A DNA stretch of 22,089 nt from Purshia tridentata (GCA_003254885.1 QANT01007262.1:2043-24131); one strand, 5' to 3'; positions 1 through 9,550 are shown, counted from the stretch's first letter. Notes: generated by a model from the sequence alone, not told the origin. Numbers and translations: made by a program.

Positions 1-10
1 GGGGGGGGGG

Positions 11-971
11 GATCCTATTCAACACTTGAAAGAGTTTGCTGGAGTGTGCGAGACCGTGCGGTATGTGGGGGTTGATGAGAATCCATATCAACTCCATTTA
101 TTCCTATTTTCACTCAAGGACAAGGCAAAGAAGTGGCTTTACTCACTACCTAGTGTGTCGATCACTAATTGGGAGGAGCTATCCAACCAATTCTTGAAGA
201 AATTCTTTCCCGCTGCCAAGACTAATGAAATAAGAAGAGAGATTCTTGGGTTAGTGCAAAAGTTGGATGAACCATTCCATGAGACATGGGAGACGTTCAA
301 TGAGCTGCTGAATGTATGTCTCCATCAGAACTTGGAGTTGTGGTACCTTAGGAGCTGTTTTTATCAAGGATATATTGTTGGAGAAAGACCAATCTATGGT
401 GGATGCCGCATATGGAGGCTCGTTTTTGACTAAGACAAATGTGGAAGCTAAAGCACTTTTTGAGACACTTCTGCACAATTCGCAGCAATGGAACTTCACA
501 CACACAAGAGGAACAACCAAGAGAGGCATGTATGAGGTTTCGGCTGTACCAAGTTCAATTGTGAGGGAAATTGTCGAAATCAAGACCATGGTGAAGAATT
601 TGGCTATGGGGCATGAGAATGTGGGTTCACATGATCAAGAAGAGAGTGTGGAGCAAGTAAACCAAGTGGGGAACTTCCAAAGGAACCAAGGGGAGCCATT
701 TCCAAACACTTACTACCCTGGTTGGAGGAATCATCCCAATATGAGGTGGAGCAACAACAATGGGCAGCAAGCAAGTGGAAACAATAATGTGAGGCCTTAT
801 GTGCACCCTAATGCTGAAAAGTCAAGCTTGGAGTATAAGATTGCGCAAATTGCTCAAAGCACCACCACACTTGCTCAAAGCACCAATTCCTTCATGCAAA
901 GAACCGAGCAGCAAATTCAGGCAAATTCAAAGGCCATAGCAAGCTTAGAAGTGCAAATGGCAAATTTCTAG
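11..971 (+). pseudogene. gag: Retrotransposon gag (capsid) pseudogene, frameshifted
   Basis: Gag would form the capsid of the retrotransposon particle in the cytoplasm. The reading frame is already open at position 11 with DPIQHL, so the real start is upstream. The retrotransposon gag domain (PF03732 type) covers about 11-430 and includes FSLKDKAKKWLYSLP, WEELSNQFLKKFFP and ETFNELL, all typical of plant gypsy gag. The frame is lost between about 375 and 393, and homology resumes in the next frame with SMVDAAYGG and runs to a stop at 969-971. The C-terminal half is rich in N and Q and ends in a repeated AQSTTTLAQSTNS-type segment. I see no CCHC zinc knuckle. The initiator positions of the open frames are arbitrary because this is an internal fragment. 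Confidence 0.88.
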
Positions 972-1233
972 CATTGTAGGACAAAGAGAGCATAAGAAGT
1001 TACCTAGCCTAGCCGTTGTCAACCCAAAGACTGAGAATGTAAATTTGGCTTGGATGCAAACCAATAGGGTGCACTGTGGAAGAAGAATAGAAAGGAAGAA
1101 ATTTCGTGAGGTGATCATTATTTCTGACGACAAAGAAGAAGAGGACCCTTCCGTGGATGAAAAAGAACCAAGTGAAGAACCTCAGCTCAAGCCTATGGAG
1201 CAAATCATAAAGTTTCCACACACATTAGGGTAG
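970..1233 (+). pseudogene. Gag-protease linker region, pseudogene remnant
   Basis: After the gag stop at 969-971, homology continues in a new frame starting SIVGQREHKKLP and VVNPKTEN. This matches the linker that follows gag in Athila-like polyproteins (usually GQLP/VVNPK-like, leading to an acidic stretch). The segment becomes strongly acidic (DDKEEEDPSVDEKEPSEEP) and ends at a TAG at 1231-1233. The same frame carries on past that stop into the protease, so this is one decayed open frame, not a separate small gene. A second frame change near 965 separates it from gag. Confidence 0.7.
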
Positions 1234-1311
1234 CTGACAGCAATAGAGAGCAAAGTGAAGAAAGGAGAGGCCGAAGTTTCAAATCGAATCGAGGGGTACT
1301 TATTTAAGTAA

Positions 1312-1692
1312 TTTCTAAAAAAGAAGAAGGATCCTGGGCCGCTAATCATATCATGCATCGTGGGTGATTGTGTGTTCGAGTGAGTGCTACTTGATGATGG
1401 GTCTGCGGTAAACATCATGCCTTTGTGTATTTTTAATAACATTGGATTCGAACAAACTCAATTGCAAGATTATAAGTACCATATTGGTTTGGGAAACTCG
1501 ACTATTTCTAAACCCGTGGGGAAGCTTGTGGATGTGCTTGTGAATTGCAGGGGACTCCTTGTTCCTACTGATTTCATAGTTCTTGATGTGCCAAGATTGG
1601 CTAATTGCACAACTTTTATTCTTGGGAGGCCATTCTTGTGCACCATTGGGATGTAATTTAGGACAAAGACCATGCTGATGAGCTTCACACAT
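1312..1692 (+). pseudogene. Retrotransposon aspartic protease pseudogene
   Basis: This is the protease that would cut the gag-pol polyprotein. In the frame that continues from the linker, LLDDGSAVNIMPL corresponds to the Athila-type active-site motif (usually LLDLGASVN), so the catalytic Asp-X-Gly is kept with D at the second position. About 75 residues later ILGRPFL provides the conserved hydrophobic-Gly-Arg motif. Stops at 1309-1311, 1381-1383 and 1654-1656 break the frame; the longest clean part is 1384-1653. Beyond 1656 an acidic tail is readable for a short distance. No reverse transcriptase motif (such as YXDD) follows. Confidence 0.82.
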
Positions 1693-2519
1693 ATGGGGAT
1701 AAGTGAGTCATTCCAAGTCACGGAAGACCTACCACAAGACGAAGAAGATGCAGAAAACAAGTTAGAAAGGTGGAGTCGAGGGGGTTCATGAGGTACCTAG
1801 AGAGTGATGACGCTGAGAGCAACAACATGGGAGCAAGAAGGAGCAAGAGAAGCCGCAAGTAAGGAGGAGATAGCAACGTCTGGCTGAAGACGTAAAATCA
1901 AGTGCTTTTTGGGAGGCAACCCAATGGTTTTTGCATAGGAGGCCGAGAGGACAAGGAGGACCAGCGACGCGCATCATGTCCATTTGAGCCCATAAACTCT
2001 ATTTTATTTCTTTCTTGCTTCATTTGAGACGATTTGGTTGATTTCTGTTTTTATTTGTTGTTTGTGTGTTAGATTTCCTTTTGGGGTAGTTTGCTTACTT
2101 TTGTTACTTTAATGAGCATGCATGTAGTTTATTTCTTATACATTGAGGGCAATGTATCATTTAAGTTTGGAGGGAATAGGCAAGCTGTTTTTGAAGGGGG
2201 TTTTCGAAAAAAAAAAATTTCTTGTTTTAGAGTCCAAAAAACCCTAAGAATCAATCCTAATTGCATTAGGGTTGCTTTTCCGAGTACTAAATTAAAAGGC
2301 AATTCCTTGAGGGTTGATTCAATTTCAATATGGATTTAACTCTCTGGGTTCTTGCACCATGTGTTTTTAGGTTTCCCAACACTTGACATGATTGTATGGC
2401 TTGTAGAATTGTGTTGTTAGCCTTGTACATGTTATCATTATTAACCTTGTTAATTTGATGTTACATGTTTATTTTACAACTCTATGTGATCTATATTTCC
2501 TTTTTATAACCTTGTGTAG
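1693..2519 (+). other. Post-pol 3' untranslated region of the gypsy element, first part
   Basis: This stretch has no coding potential. The block near 1882-1927, ending GGGAGGCAACCCAATGG, is the conserved sequence that normally lies just after pol in Athila-like elements. Its position right behind protease shows an internal deletion of roughly the RT-RNaseH-IN length, or a non-autonomous ancestor. At 2163-2175 there is a polypurine-tract-like AAGTTTGGAGGGA, preceded by a short inverted repeat. The stretch is T-rich and ends exactly where the family C solo LTR was inserted. Confidence 0.7.
2138..2157. repeat. 8 bp inverted repeat in gypsy 3' UTR
   Basis: ATACATTG and CAATGTAT are perfect inverted arms around an AGGG loop, 6 bp upstream of an AAGTTTGG purine motif. 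From memory of the group, an ACATTGRGGACAATGT-like element before such a purine motif is common in Athila-type 3' regions. Its function is not established here. Confidence 0.7.
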
Positions 2520-3214
2520 TGATAGGACCGACATCGAATTCCACCCTGGAACTCAGAGTGATCCTGCGAGAATCTAATATCAAGAAAAATCCTACCGAAA
2601 CTTCGGCAGAACCTCCCCTAAAATTGGACTAACCCATTTAATGACACCTGTGAAAGCACTTCTAACACACAGCTCCTCTACCATAGTCAAGGAGTCTCTG
2701 ACCAATAATCAAAATCTCAAAAAACCAAAGAAATCAAATCCATTAAAAATTTCTCAAAAATAGACAATTTGAGTTTACAACAATAGACAAAATCAACTTT
2801 GGAAGATAAGTTAAAATGAAGAACTTCTGCCTCGACGTGGTGTGGTCCGACCTTAGCGATCTCTTATACCTGGGGGAAAAGTTTAACAACACAAGGGAAA
2901 AGACAACGTGTGATAAACCCAGTGAGTGGACATAAATCAAAAATAAGCATTGAAAATCCTTTAAATTCAAGTTTCCTCTAAGGCCTCACAAACACTCTTT
3001 GAAATCCCCCAGTTTTAAATAATTTTCATATAATCCATTGAAAACCCTATGTAAAATCGGTATCTAAAAATCCATTCCAAAATCTCTGATAAATAAATAT
3101 AACTGGTCAAGCTCCCAAAATATCAAATAAGAACTGTAATCTATATCAATCAAGAATTATCTTCATAAACTGATATGAAAAAGAAAACTCTCACCCAACC
3201 CAATATCTAGCAAT

Positions 3215-3344
3215 CCTGCCGTACATGCGCAGGGCCCACAACCTACCATATGCATGCAGGGCCATTAATCCTGCCGTACATGTGCAGAGCTGAAGTCTGT
3301 CATACATATGCAGGGCCAATAAACAGCCATACGTGCATGTAGGG
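3215..3344. repeat. Degenerate 27 bp minisatellite in C1
   Basis: About five units of roughly 26-28 bp, each beginning like CCTGCCGTACATGCGC and containing GCAGGGCC. The units are more diverged here than in the homologous array of copy C2 at 9363-9550, including changed CpG sites. This suggests the array is a property of the LTR family and that C1 is older or more mutated. Confidence 0.8.
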
Positions 3345-3492
3345 TCACCCCCAAAGGGCAAGGCATCACGGCACACGACCTAAAGCCTATGTGTGTGCCG
3401 TGATGGGTCCCAAAGAAGGTCACCCCCAAAGGGCAAGGCATCACGGCACACGGCCTAAAGCCTACGTGTGTGCCGTGATGGGTCCCAAAGAC
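3343..3492. repeat. 75 bp tandem duplication carrying a 12 bp-arm hairpin
   Basis: Two head-to-tail copies (3343-3417 and 3418-3492) differ at only a few sites. Each holds a perfect inverted repeat with arms ATCACGGCACAC and GTGTGCCGTGAT separated by 16 bp (3365-3404 and 3440-3479). Copy C2 has this segment only once, with a damaged left arm (about 9560-9605), so the duplication is specific to C1. Confidence 0.88.
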
Positions 3493-4336
3493 CTATCTGA
3501 ACTGATATGCTGAACTGGATACCAACAGGGTGCTTGAAAACAATACCAACCCAAAATAATTTTCACTCCAAATCCCAACAAATCAAATTCCAAACCTTTT
3601 TTAGAGTAGACGAGAAAATTAATAACTAACTCGAAACTTATAAATTAAATCCTTTCTCAAAGAACCAATAGTTACCATAAACTGATAAGTAAAATCAATC
3701 CTTCAAACTTATTCAAGAATAAATAAATTCCCAAAACAAATTTCAATAATCAAAAATTCACAACTAACTCAAAACAGGAATCACACTTAAAATTCAATAA
3801 ACTTCAATAAAATCAAAGTCCACTCACAATGGGGTACCTAGCCTTGATCCTCTGTCAGAGCGTCTCGAGCCTTAGGGATCTCACCTACAAAGGAAAATAA
3901 GACGTGAGATTAAACTCAGCTTAAAGATAACTGAAACACACATAAGTGCCCCAATTCCCTAACTCTTTACGGTTAACAGAATAGTAATCATTCCCGGCTC
4001 GAATTCCAACGACAACCAACTTTTTAATCCACCAAAAGCTCCAATAAAATCCTATTTACCACTTACCACAGCCGGGGTTCGTCGAAGAGTCATTTTGGCA
4101 CCCAAAAGGTTCCCAAAATCAATTAAAGTGATGCTTCGTTGACCCAAAATGCTCCCACTCAAACCAAGGTTAGAAATTGGCTTAATTAGAGTCTAAATTC
4201 ACCTCAAAAAAATCACCAGTTCTCCAATTTCTTTAAATTTATCATTCTAAACCACAATTGAAGGTTTCTAAGTTTGAAAATGGATTAAAACCACCTTAGA
4301 TTATCACCCAAAATCAAAGATTCCAAGAGATTCAAC

Positions 4337-4584
4337 ATGGTTTCCAAATCCCTAATTCCCAAGTTTCTAACTACTCACAATAATTCCTCAATTCCAGTTC
4401 CGATTCATTCCAATTTCATACCATGACCACCAATTGCACCATAGGACCCTTAATTCCCCTATGGTTTCCAAATCCCTAATTCCCAAGTTTCTAACTACTC
4501 ACAATAATTCCTCAATTCCAGTTCCGATTCATTCCAATTTCATACCATAACCACCAATTGCACCATAGGACCCTTAATTCCCCT
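4337..4584. repeat. 124 bp tandem duplication in C1
   Basis: Units 4337-4460 and 4461-4584 both start ATGGTTTCCAAATCCC and end TTAATTCCCCT. By eye they differ at a single base (CCATGACC against CCATAACC). C2 has no second copy in the matching region. The near-identity contrasts with the strong divergence between C1 and C2, so the duplication arose well after C1 inserted, or is an assembly error. Confidence 0.9.
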
Positions 4585-5769
4585 CAATTTGACAAAAATC
4601 CAAATTGACATAATCTCCCAAAAATCCAAGTTCCAAAATTCTCAAAATCAAACAACCAAACAAGTCTCCAATCACCACAAATCCATCCTTAACCCCACAA
4701 TTACACAAAACAACCATCAATTTTCACCCAAACATGGCCAAATCTGAAATGGACATAAACCATAAATTTCCAACTTCCAATTTCTTAAGAATTTCAGGGG
4801 TGTAATTTGTCTAAAATACCTCACAATTTGACCCAAAACTTGAAATCCTAAGAGAAATCCGAAATGGCCTCAAATTCCCAAAATTCAATCTCCCACAATT
4901 ACTCAAAATTGAGTAACCAATTTAGGGGGAAAAGAAAGCCCATAGAAGGAGGAAGAAAACTCACCAAAAACCTGGGCCAACCATGGCCAGAAATGGCCAG
5001 AATCAATGGAGGAACTAGCGGTACAGCTGGGCTTCCCGAGCTCAAAGCTGTGCGTGGGAGCGACAGTCTGCGAGGAGGAAGGCTGGAACATGACGACAGG
5101 CACCTGAGGGACTTTCCCGAGGGTTCCCGCTGCCTGGAGTCACCGGAAGTGGTCGGAGCTAGAAGCTCCAGTCTCACGCACAGTGCGAGCAAGAGAGAGA
5201 CAAGCGCACAAGGTGAGGGAGCTGGTTGGGCAGCGTAAGAAGAGGCTGAGGGGGTCACTGGTGGCCTGGTCTGGCCGGAGTCTAGCCGGAAGTGGGGGTG
5301 GCTAGGCTAGTGTCACGTGTGTAGGGGAGGAGGAAGAGAGAGTCACAGGGGGTTTTGTGCGAGAGAGAGAAATAGGAGAGAGAGAGAGTTCCAGAATTTT
5401 CTGAAATTTTAAAGCCACTTGTAAAAATTACAAGTTTGCCCCTTACTTTAAACGTCCGTATTTCTCAAAATATAGCTCCAAAAGACCCATGCTACGTGTC
5501 TACTAACTTGTAGAGTCGAGCTCTACGCAACCATGTCAAAGTCAAATCTAAAATCCAAGTAATTTAAAAAGTCAACTTTTGGGTCTCTTGTCATGTTCCT
5601 AACTTTCTACCTATGGCTCTAAACAACCCATGCGGCGTGTCAACGAACCCGTAAGCTCGAGACCTTCCTAACGGACCTAAGGTCAAAATTTAAAATCCCA
5701 CTCATATCCAAAGTCAACTCTGAGCCCAATTAAAAATTAATTTAGGAAAGTACGCGTCGTTACATGTGG

Positions 5770-7113
5770 TGATATGCATACTAAGTTTGTTTTATACTTG
5801 TTAGAGTAGACTTATATGACTATGTCAGCTATTGAGCCTGTTCTTTAATTCTTGAGTGTGCGCGCCACTCTAAATCTTATTCTTGTCATTTAAGTTGTTG
5901 TTTTGATCTCATTATTCATTCATTTGGTCAGAATTGCACTCTCTAAATAGGCCCAAACTGCATAATGAAGATTAACCAAATCCATCACATATTCACATTC
6001 CCAAAATAAACTTCTTTTTTTGGTCCTAACATCAAAATGAACTTCATGGTCTTGGTAATTCGAGTCATGAATCATTTTTGTTAGAACTTCTATTTTATTC
6101 TATTTGAAGCATTTAGATATTACATTGTGCCAAGGAGATTATCTTAGGCCATGTTTGTTTACCCTTTTAGCCGAAAAGCCACCCACACTTGTGTTTACCA
6201 CTAGGTAGCCACTTTGAGCCTTAATTAGCCTTTTTTTTTTGTCACCAAACACCCTTACTTAACCCTAAGTTTGGGGGAGTTACACTCCCTATCCCGTTTA
6301 CCCTTATACTATGGTTTTTGGTTACATAAGAACTGGAGGGTGCAAAATAGTGATTATGCATGACTTGAAGCAAAAGAAAAGATGAAGTGCTCAAAAGACT
6401 ATGCCGATGCCAAGAAAGAAGAAAAAGAAACAAGCTAACAAAAGAAGAAGTTTACGGCTGGTGCAAAAGAGAGCGAAAAGTTCAAAATTCAAGTTATGAA
6501 GTGCAAATAAGCTAGGTATGCCCTAACTATGTTACAAATTCCATAGTATTAGCCATTGTGCTTTCCTTTCATTTCAACACCATACCTAAGCCCAAGCCTT
6601 CATTTCAACCCAAAAAGTCCTTTATGATCCGAGGTAAGGTGTAATCCCTTGGTGTGGAGATGGAATAAGAGGGGAGCTTATGACTAATGATTCCATTTCA
6701 AGTTCATTGGCATTCATTCATGAGATCACACTTTATCTATTTGTGCCTTGTTTATTAGATGCTAATTTGTGAATTTGTTTTATATGATTCCTCTCACATT
6801 TACCTAAGAGCACACAAATCAACTCAATTTCTTAGTGTTTATTGCTGAGAGTATGCCTAGTGAGGTTTGGAGTTGAATTTAATTTGTATATAACAATGCT
6901 TGACTTGTTTATCTAACACATGAGTTTATGCAAAGGATAGTATAGATAACAAAGGAGAAGGTACGCATTGTAGCTATCACTTGATTTTCATGAATGACTA
7001 ATATATGTGCCTTGCTTGTGATAATTGATACTAGCCGTGTACATGAATTCATATGTTGGGAAGCATTCGTAAGTCTTTGTTTTATTTTCTTTGCTCGAGG
7101 ACTACCAAAGTCG
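5770..7113 (+). other. 3' untranslated region of the gypsy element, continued
   Basis: This resumes the gypsy 3' region after the C1 insertion; dropping C1 and one target duplication gives a continuous sequence. No frame is open enough to be coding. It holds a second purine motif, AAGTTTGGGGGAG, at 6267-6279, and CTCGAGGACTACCAAAG at 7094-7110, which in this element group lies just before the polypurine tract. The length (about 1.3 kb, plus 0.8 kb before C1) fits the long 3' regions of Athila/Tat elements. Confidence 0.65.
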
Positions 7114-7126
7114 AAGTTTGAGGGTG
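7114..7126 (+). promoter_or_regulatory. Polypurine tract before the 3' LTR
   Basis: AAGTTTGAGGGTG immediately precedes the LTR start, the position where plus-strand DNA synthesis would be primed during reverse transcription. The same motif recurs upstream at 2163-2175 and 6267-6279. The tract is slightly decayed, with T residues inside it, as expected in a dead element. Confidence 0.7.
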
Positions 7127-7406
7127 GGTTGAGTATGCATTTGTGCATGTTTTTATGTGCTAATTCCCTAACCTGGAACGCTATAACTCGGCATTTGGTG
7201 TGTTTTTGCTTTGTTTCTATATTTTGTAGGTCAAATGAAGCAATTATGAAGAAAGAAGCCAAAAGAGCCAAAATTGGACAATTCCTAATCAAACTAGGAA
7301 AACTGAAGAAATCCTGATAGAGCTAGGGAAGCTGAAATTCTACTCAAAAAAGGAATCCTAGCCAAACCAGGAAATCCATCAATGTCCAGGGCTAGAAATG
7401 AGAAAT

Positions 7407-7542
7407 CCTAGTTGGCTAGGAAAGGCAAACCCTAGTTGGACTAGGAAAGGTAAACCCAAGTTGGACTAGAAAAAGGAAATCCTAGTTGGACTAGGAAAAC
7501 CTAATCCTAGTTGGACTAGGAAAAGTGAAACCCTAGTTGGAC
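7407..7542. repeat. 25 bp CCTAG/CTAGG tandem array in LTR A1
   Basis: There are five full units and one partial unit of 24-26 bp, starting at 7407, 7431, 7456, 7481, 7506 and 7532. Most contain CCTAGTTGGACTAGG, an imperfect palindrome that could form a small hairpin. Related looser units extend upstream from about 7285. The complete family A LTR at 20164-21920 carries fewer clear units in the matching place, so the array varies in length. Confidence 0.88.
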
Positions 7543-7815
7543 AAAGTTTCCTAGTGGGGCCAAAAAATTTATGGTCAAAGTCAAAGGATTCTAGAAGCTT
7601 CTACAAGTCAATGGGCTCAAGTCAACAAACCAAGAGGAATTGGCCTAGAGGAGGACATGCATACACTAGGGCACACACAAGGGAGAGCCACACGGCAAAG
7701 TGGGCTTAAGTGACCCCTTTGTCACAAGCCCATGAAGGAAAAAACCCTAATCCTAATCCTAGTGGTGCCGCAAATCCTATCCTTGAGGGTCAAGGAAACA
7801 TTGCCTCCTTACTCC

Positions 7816-7823
7816 TATATAAA
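7816..7823 (+). promoter_or_regulatory. LTR TATA box (A1)
   Basis: TATATAAA lies about 690 bp into the LTR and is followed by a pyrimidine- and A-rich stretch. The complete copy A2 has the same octamer in the matching place (21275-21282, minus strand). This conservation supports it as the core promoter that would start the genomic RNA. Confidence 0.65.
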
Positions 7824-9362
7824 GGACCCTCTACCTCATTATTTTACACACATTATTTTCTAGCCTCTGAATTATTTTTCAAAATTAGTTTTTAGAAAGT
7901 TCCTTTAGGTATTAGTTTTAGACCTAGTTTTTAGAGTTTATATTCTTGTAAGCTTGGAGAGAGAAAGAGAGGGTGTGCCGCAAGAAGCCAAGCCAAGAGG
8001 AAGTGCCACTGCTTAGAGAGCCAAGGAAGAGGAGGAGTGATGCCCCTCCTTGCTGCCCCAAGCCTTGTTGACAACGAGGAGAGTCCTCGCCTAAGTCGCA
8101 CGCCATCCTGCCTTGCTGTGACCTTCTTGTGATCTTCTTCTTCCATTTTCATGCATTCAAGTTGTTTTAAGTAATTAATTAATATTGTGAACATGGATTG
8201 GCAGTTTATATATTTATTTGATCCTTTTATTTTTATATTCATGTCTTAGTTACTTTCATGCGTTGTTAAGTTGAAGATAAAGCCTCTAGCATGTGATCAA
8301 TGTTTTATTTATGGTTCTTGTAATTTATGATGATGGTACTTGCATAAAATCCTATTATCTGTTTGAATGACATTAGGTGTAGATTCCTTTAAGCTTAGCT
8401 ACCTTAGGGATGAAGCATCTAGTGATTGTTCTAAAATTGAATAAGCTCAAAAGGATGACAATTTTAAAAGTGATAAGCAATCGAGTAAGAACCAGTTGTG
8501 GTAGTAGTATTCATAGATGGTGTAGTGTACATTGCGGTGGATATATGGTCTATGTGTTTGTCATCTTCATGGATCCTAATTACTTTTGCATTGCTAATTG
8601 GCCTAACTTGTCTAGGAATATGCAAGTTAACTTGCTAGGGCAGGTTTAAGAGACTCGTAGTATATGCATAATGACAGAACCCTTCTCGAATTCCACTCTG
8701 GAACCCGGAGTGAATCCTGCGGGCATCCAATATCAAGGAAAATCCTACCGAAATTTCGGCAGAACCTCCCTGAAATTGGACGAACCCTTTTTCTCCACGA
8801 GACCTACAAAAGCACTTCTAAGTTCCACAGCTCCTCTACCACAACCAAAAGGGTCTCCGACCCAATTTCAAAACCAATTACTTAAGTTTTCACTAAGTTA
8901 CCGAGTGGTGCTACAAACTTTACTATAGAAAATAAAATACAAAGAGAATGAATCCCTACTGCTTCACAATTCTATAATAGTGCCTCGACGTCTTTGGCCC
9001 GACCGTCCCACCGCTACAACCTGGGGGAAAAATTAAGATCACAACCAGGGTAAAGCTAATGAGTTAACTCAGTAAGTGGACATAAAACAAAAATAAGCAT
9101 TTACAAACTTTTACTTTCGAGTTCCTTAAAATTTCGCAAGCCTTCTTGAAATCCCCCCAGTTTAAAATAACTTTCATAAAAATCCATTGAAAACTCTGTC
9201 TTAAAAGTCCGCATCGGAAATCCGTTTTGAAAACTCTGATAAATTGATAAAATTGTTCAAGCTCTCAAAATATTAAATAAGAACTGAAATTTGTATCAAT
9301 CCAGAATTATTTTGTAAACTGTTTCGATGAAGAAATCTCTCACCCAACAGTTACCCACCGAA

Positions 9363-9550
9363 CCTGCCGTACATGCGCAGGGCCCACAACTTGCCGTACG
9401 CATGCAGGGCCAATATCCTGCCGTACATGCGCAGGGCCTACGACCTGCCGTACGCATGCAGGGCCAATATCCTGCCGTACATGTGCAGAACCAGGGTCTG
9501 TCATACACATGCAGGGCCAATATCCTGCCGTACGTGCACGCAGGGCCGCC
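9363..9550. repeat. 27 bp minisatellite with alternating unit types in C2
   Basis: Seven units start at 9363, 9390, 9417, 9444, 9471, 9498 (26 bp) and 9524. Odd units read CCTGCCGTACATGCGCAGGG; units 2, 4 and 6 carry CGCATGCAGGGCCAATAT or a close variant. The true period is therefore a 54 bp dimer. Because 27 is a multiple of three, frames stay open across it and give repetitive, meaningless translations on both strands. Confidence 0.9.

Larger units (their letters stand above)
2520..5764 (-). mobile_element. Solo LTR, family C copy 1 (C1), antisense, 3245 bp
   Basis: On the + strand it starts TGATAGGACC and ends GTCGTTACA, so the sense strand begins TGTAACGACGCG and ends GGTCCTATCA. Flanking 5 bp are TGTAG (2515-2519) and TGTGG (5765-5769), a target duplication with one mismatch. 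There is no primer-binding site, gag/pol or polypurine tract inside, and a homologous sequence lies at 8672-11803, so this is a solo LTR. Its size and the TGTAAC start fit the long LTRs of chromovirus clades such as Tekay/Del; that clade assignment is inference. It contains a 27 bp minisatellite, a 75 bp tandem duplication with a hairpin, and a 124 bp tandem duplication. Minus orientation is inferred from the position of a conserved CACTGGGTTT...CCCCCAGG segment (2869-2931 in reverse) relative to the ends. Confidence 0.85.
1..8671 (+). mobile_element. Degenerate Athila/Tat-like Ty3/gypsy retrotransposon, 3' part (family A)
   Basis: The relic runs in the order gag, protease, 3' untranslated region, polypurine tract, 3' LTR. 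Its 5' LTR and the start of gag lie beyond the left edge. The gag and protease resemble plant OTA-type (Athila/Tat) gypsy elements: DPIQHL near the gag start, SMVDAAYGG later in gag and LLDDGSAVN in protease. The conserved block near 1882-1927 normally found after pol (GGGAGGCAACCCA) follows protease directly, so reverse transcriptase, RNase H and integrase are missing. The element is interrupted at 2520-5769 by an antisense solo LTR, and its own 3' LTR stops at 8671 against another LTR. Frameshifts and stops make it non-functional. Membership of Athila rather than another OTA clade is inferred from these motifs alone. Confidence 0.85.
7127..8671 (+). mobile_element. Family A 3' LTR, truncated at its 3' end (A1)
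   Basis: This aligns along its length with the reverse complement of the complete LTR at 20164-21920: the hairpin near the start (TATGCATTTGTGCATG, against GTGTGCA/TGCACAC in A2), the CCTAG arrays, a TATA box and the late segment GTTAACTTGCTAGGG near 8620. The expected TG start has become GG. It breaks after ATATGCATAA at 8671. The matching break point in the antisense copy is 20560/20561, so about 400 bp of the LTR end is missing. Family C LTR C2 starts at the next base. The adjoining polypurine tract identifies it as the 3' LTR of the gypsy relic and fixes the + orientation. Confidence 0.85.

Noticed and set aside
4864..5258. 124 codon plus-strand and 119 codon minus-strand frames
   Set aside because: Both sit in the GC-rich part of LTR C1, overlap each other on opposite strands, and show no protein family features.
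2520..5764. C1 and C2 considered as the two LTRs of one element
   Set aside because: C1 has its own matching target duplication, the DNA between them is the unrelated family A gypsy 3' region and LTR, and the two copies are strongly diverged with different private duplications.
7407..7542. Regular 25 bp repeats considered as a CRISPR array
   Set aside because: The units are contiguous with no unique spacers, in a plant LTR; this is an ordinary tandem array.
7931..8242. 103 codon minus-strand frame and its shadow
   Set aside because: It falls in the transcribed leader of LTR A1, antisense to the element, and is not conserved as an open frame in A2.
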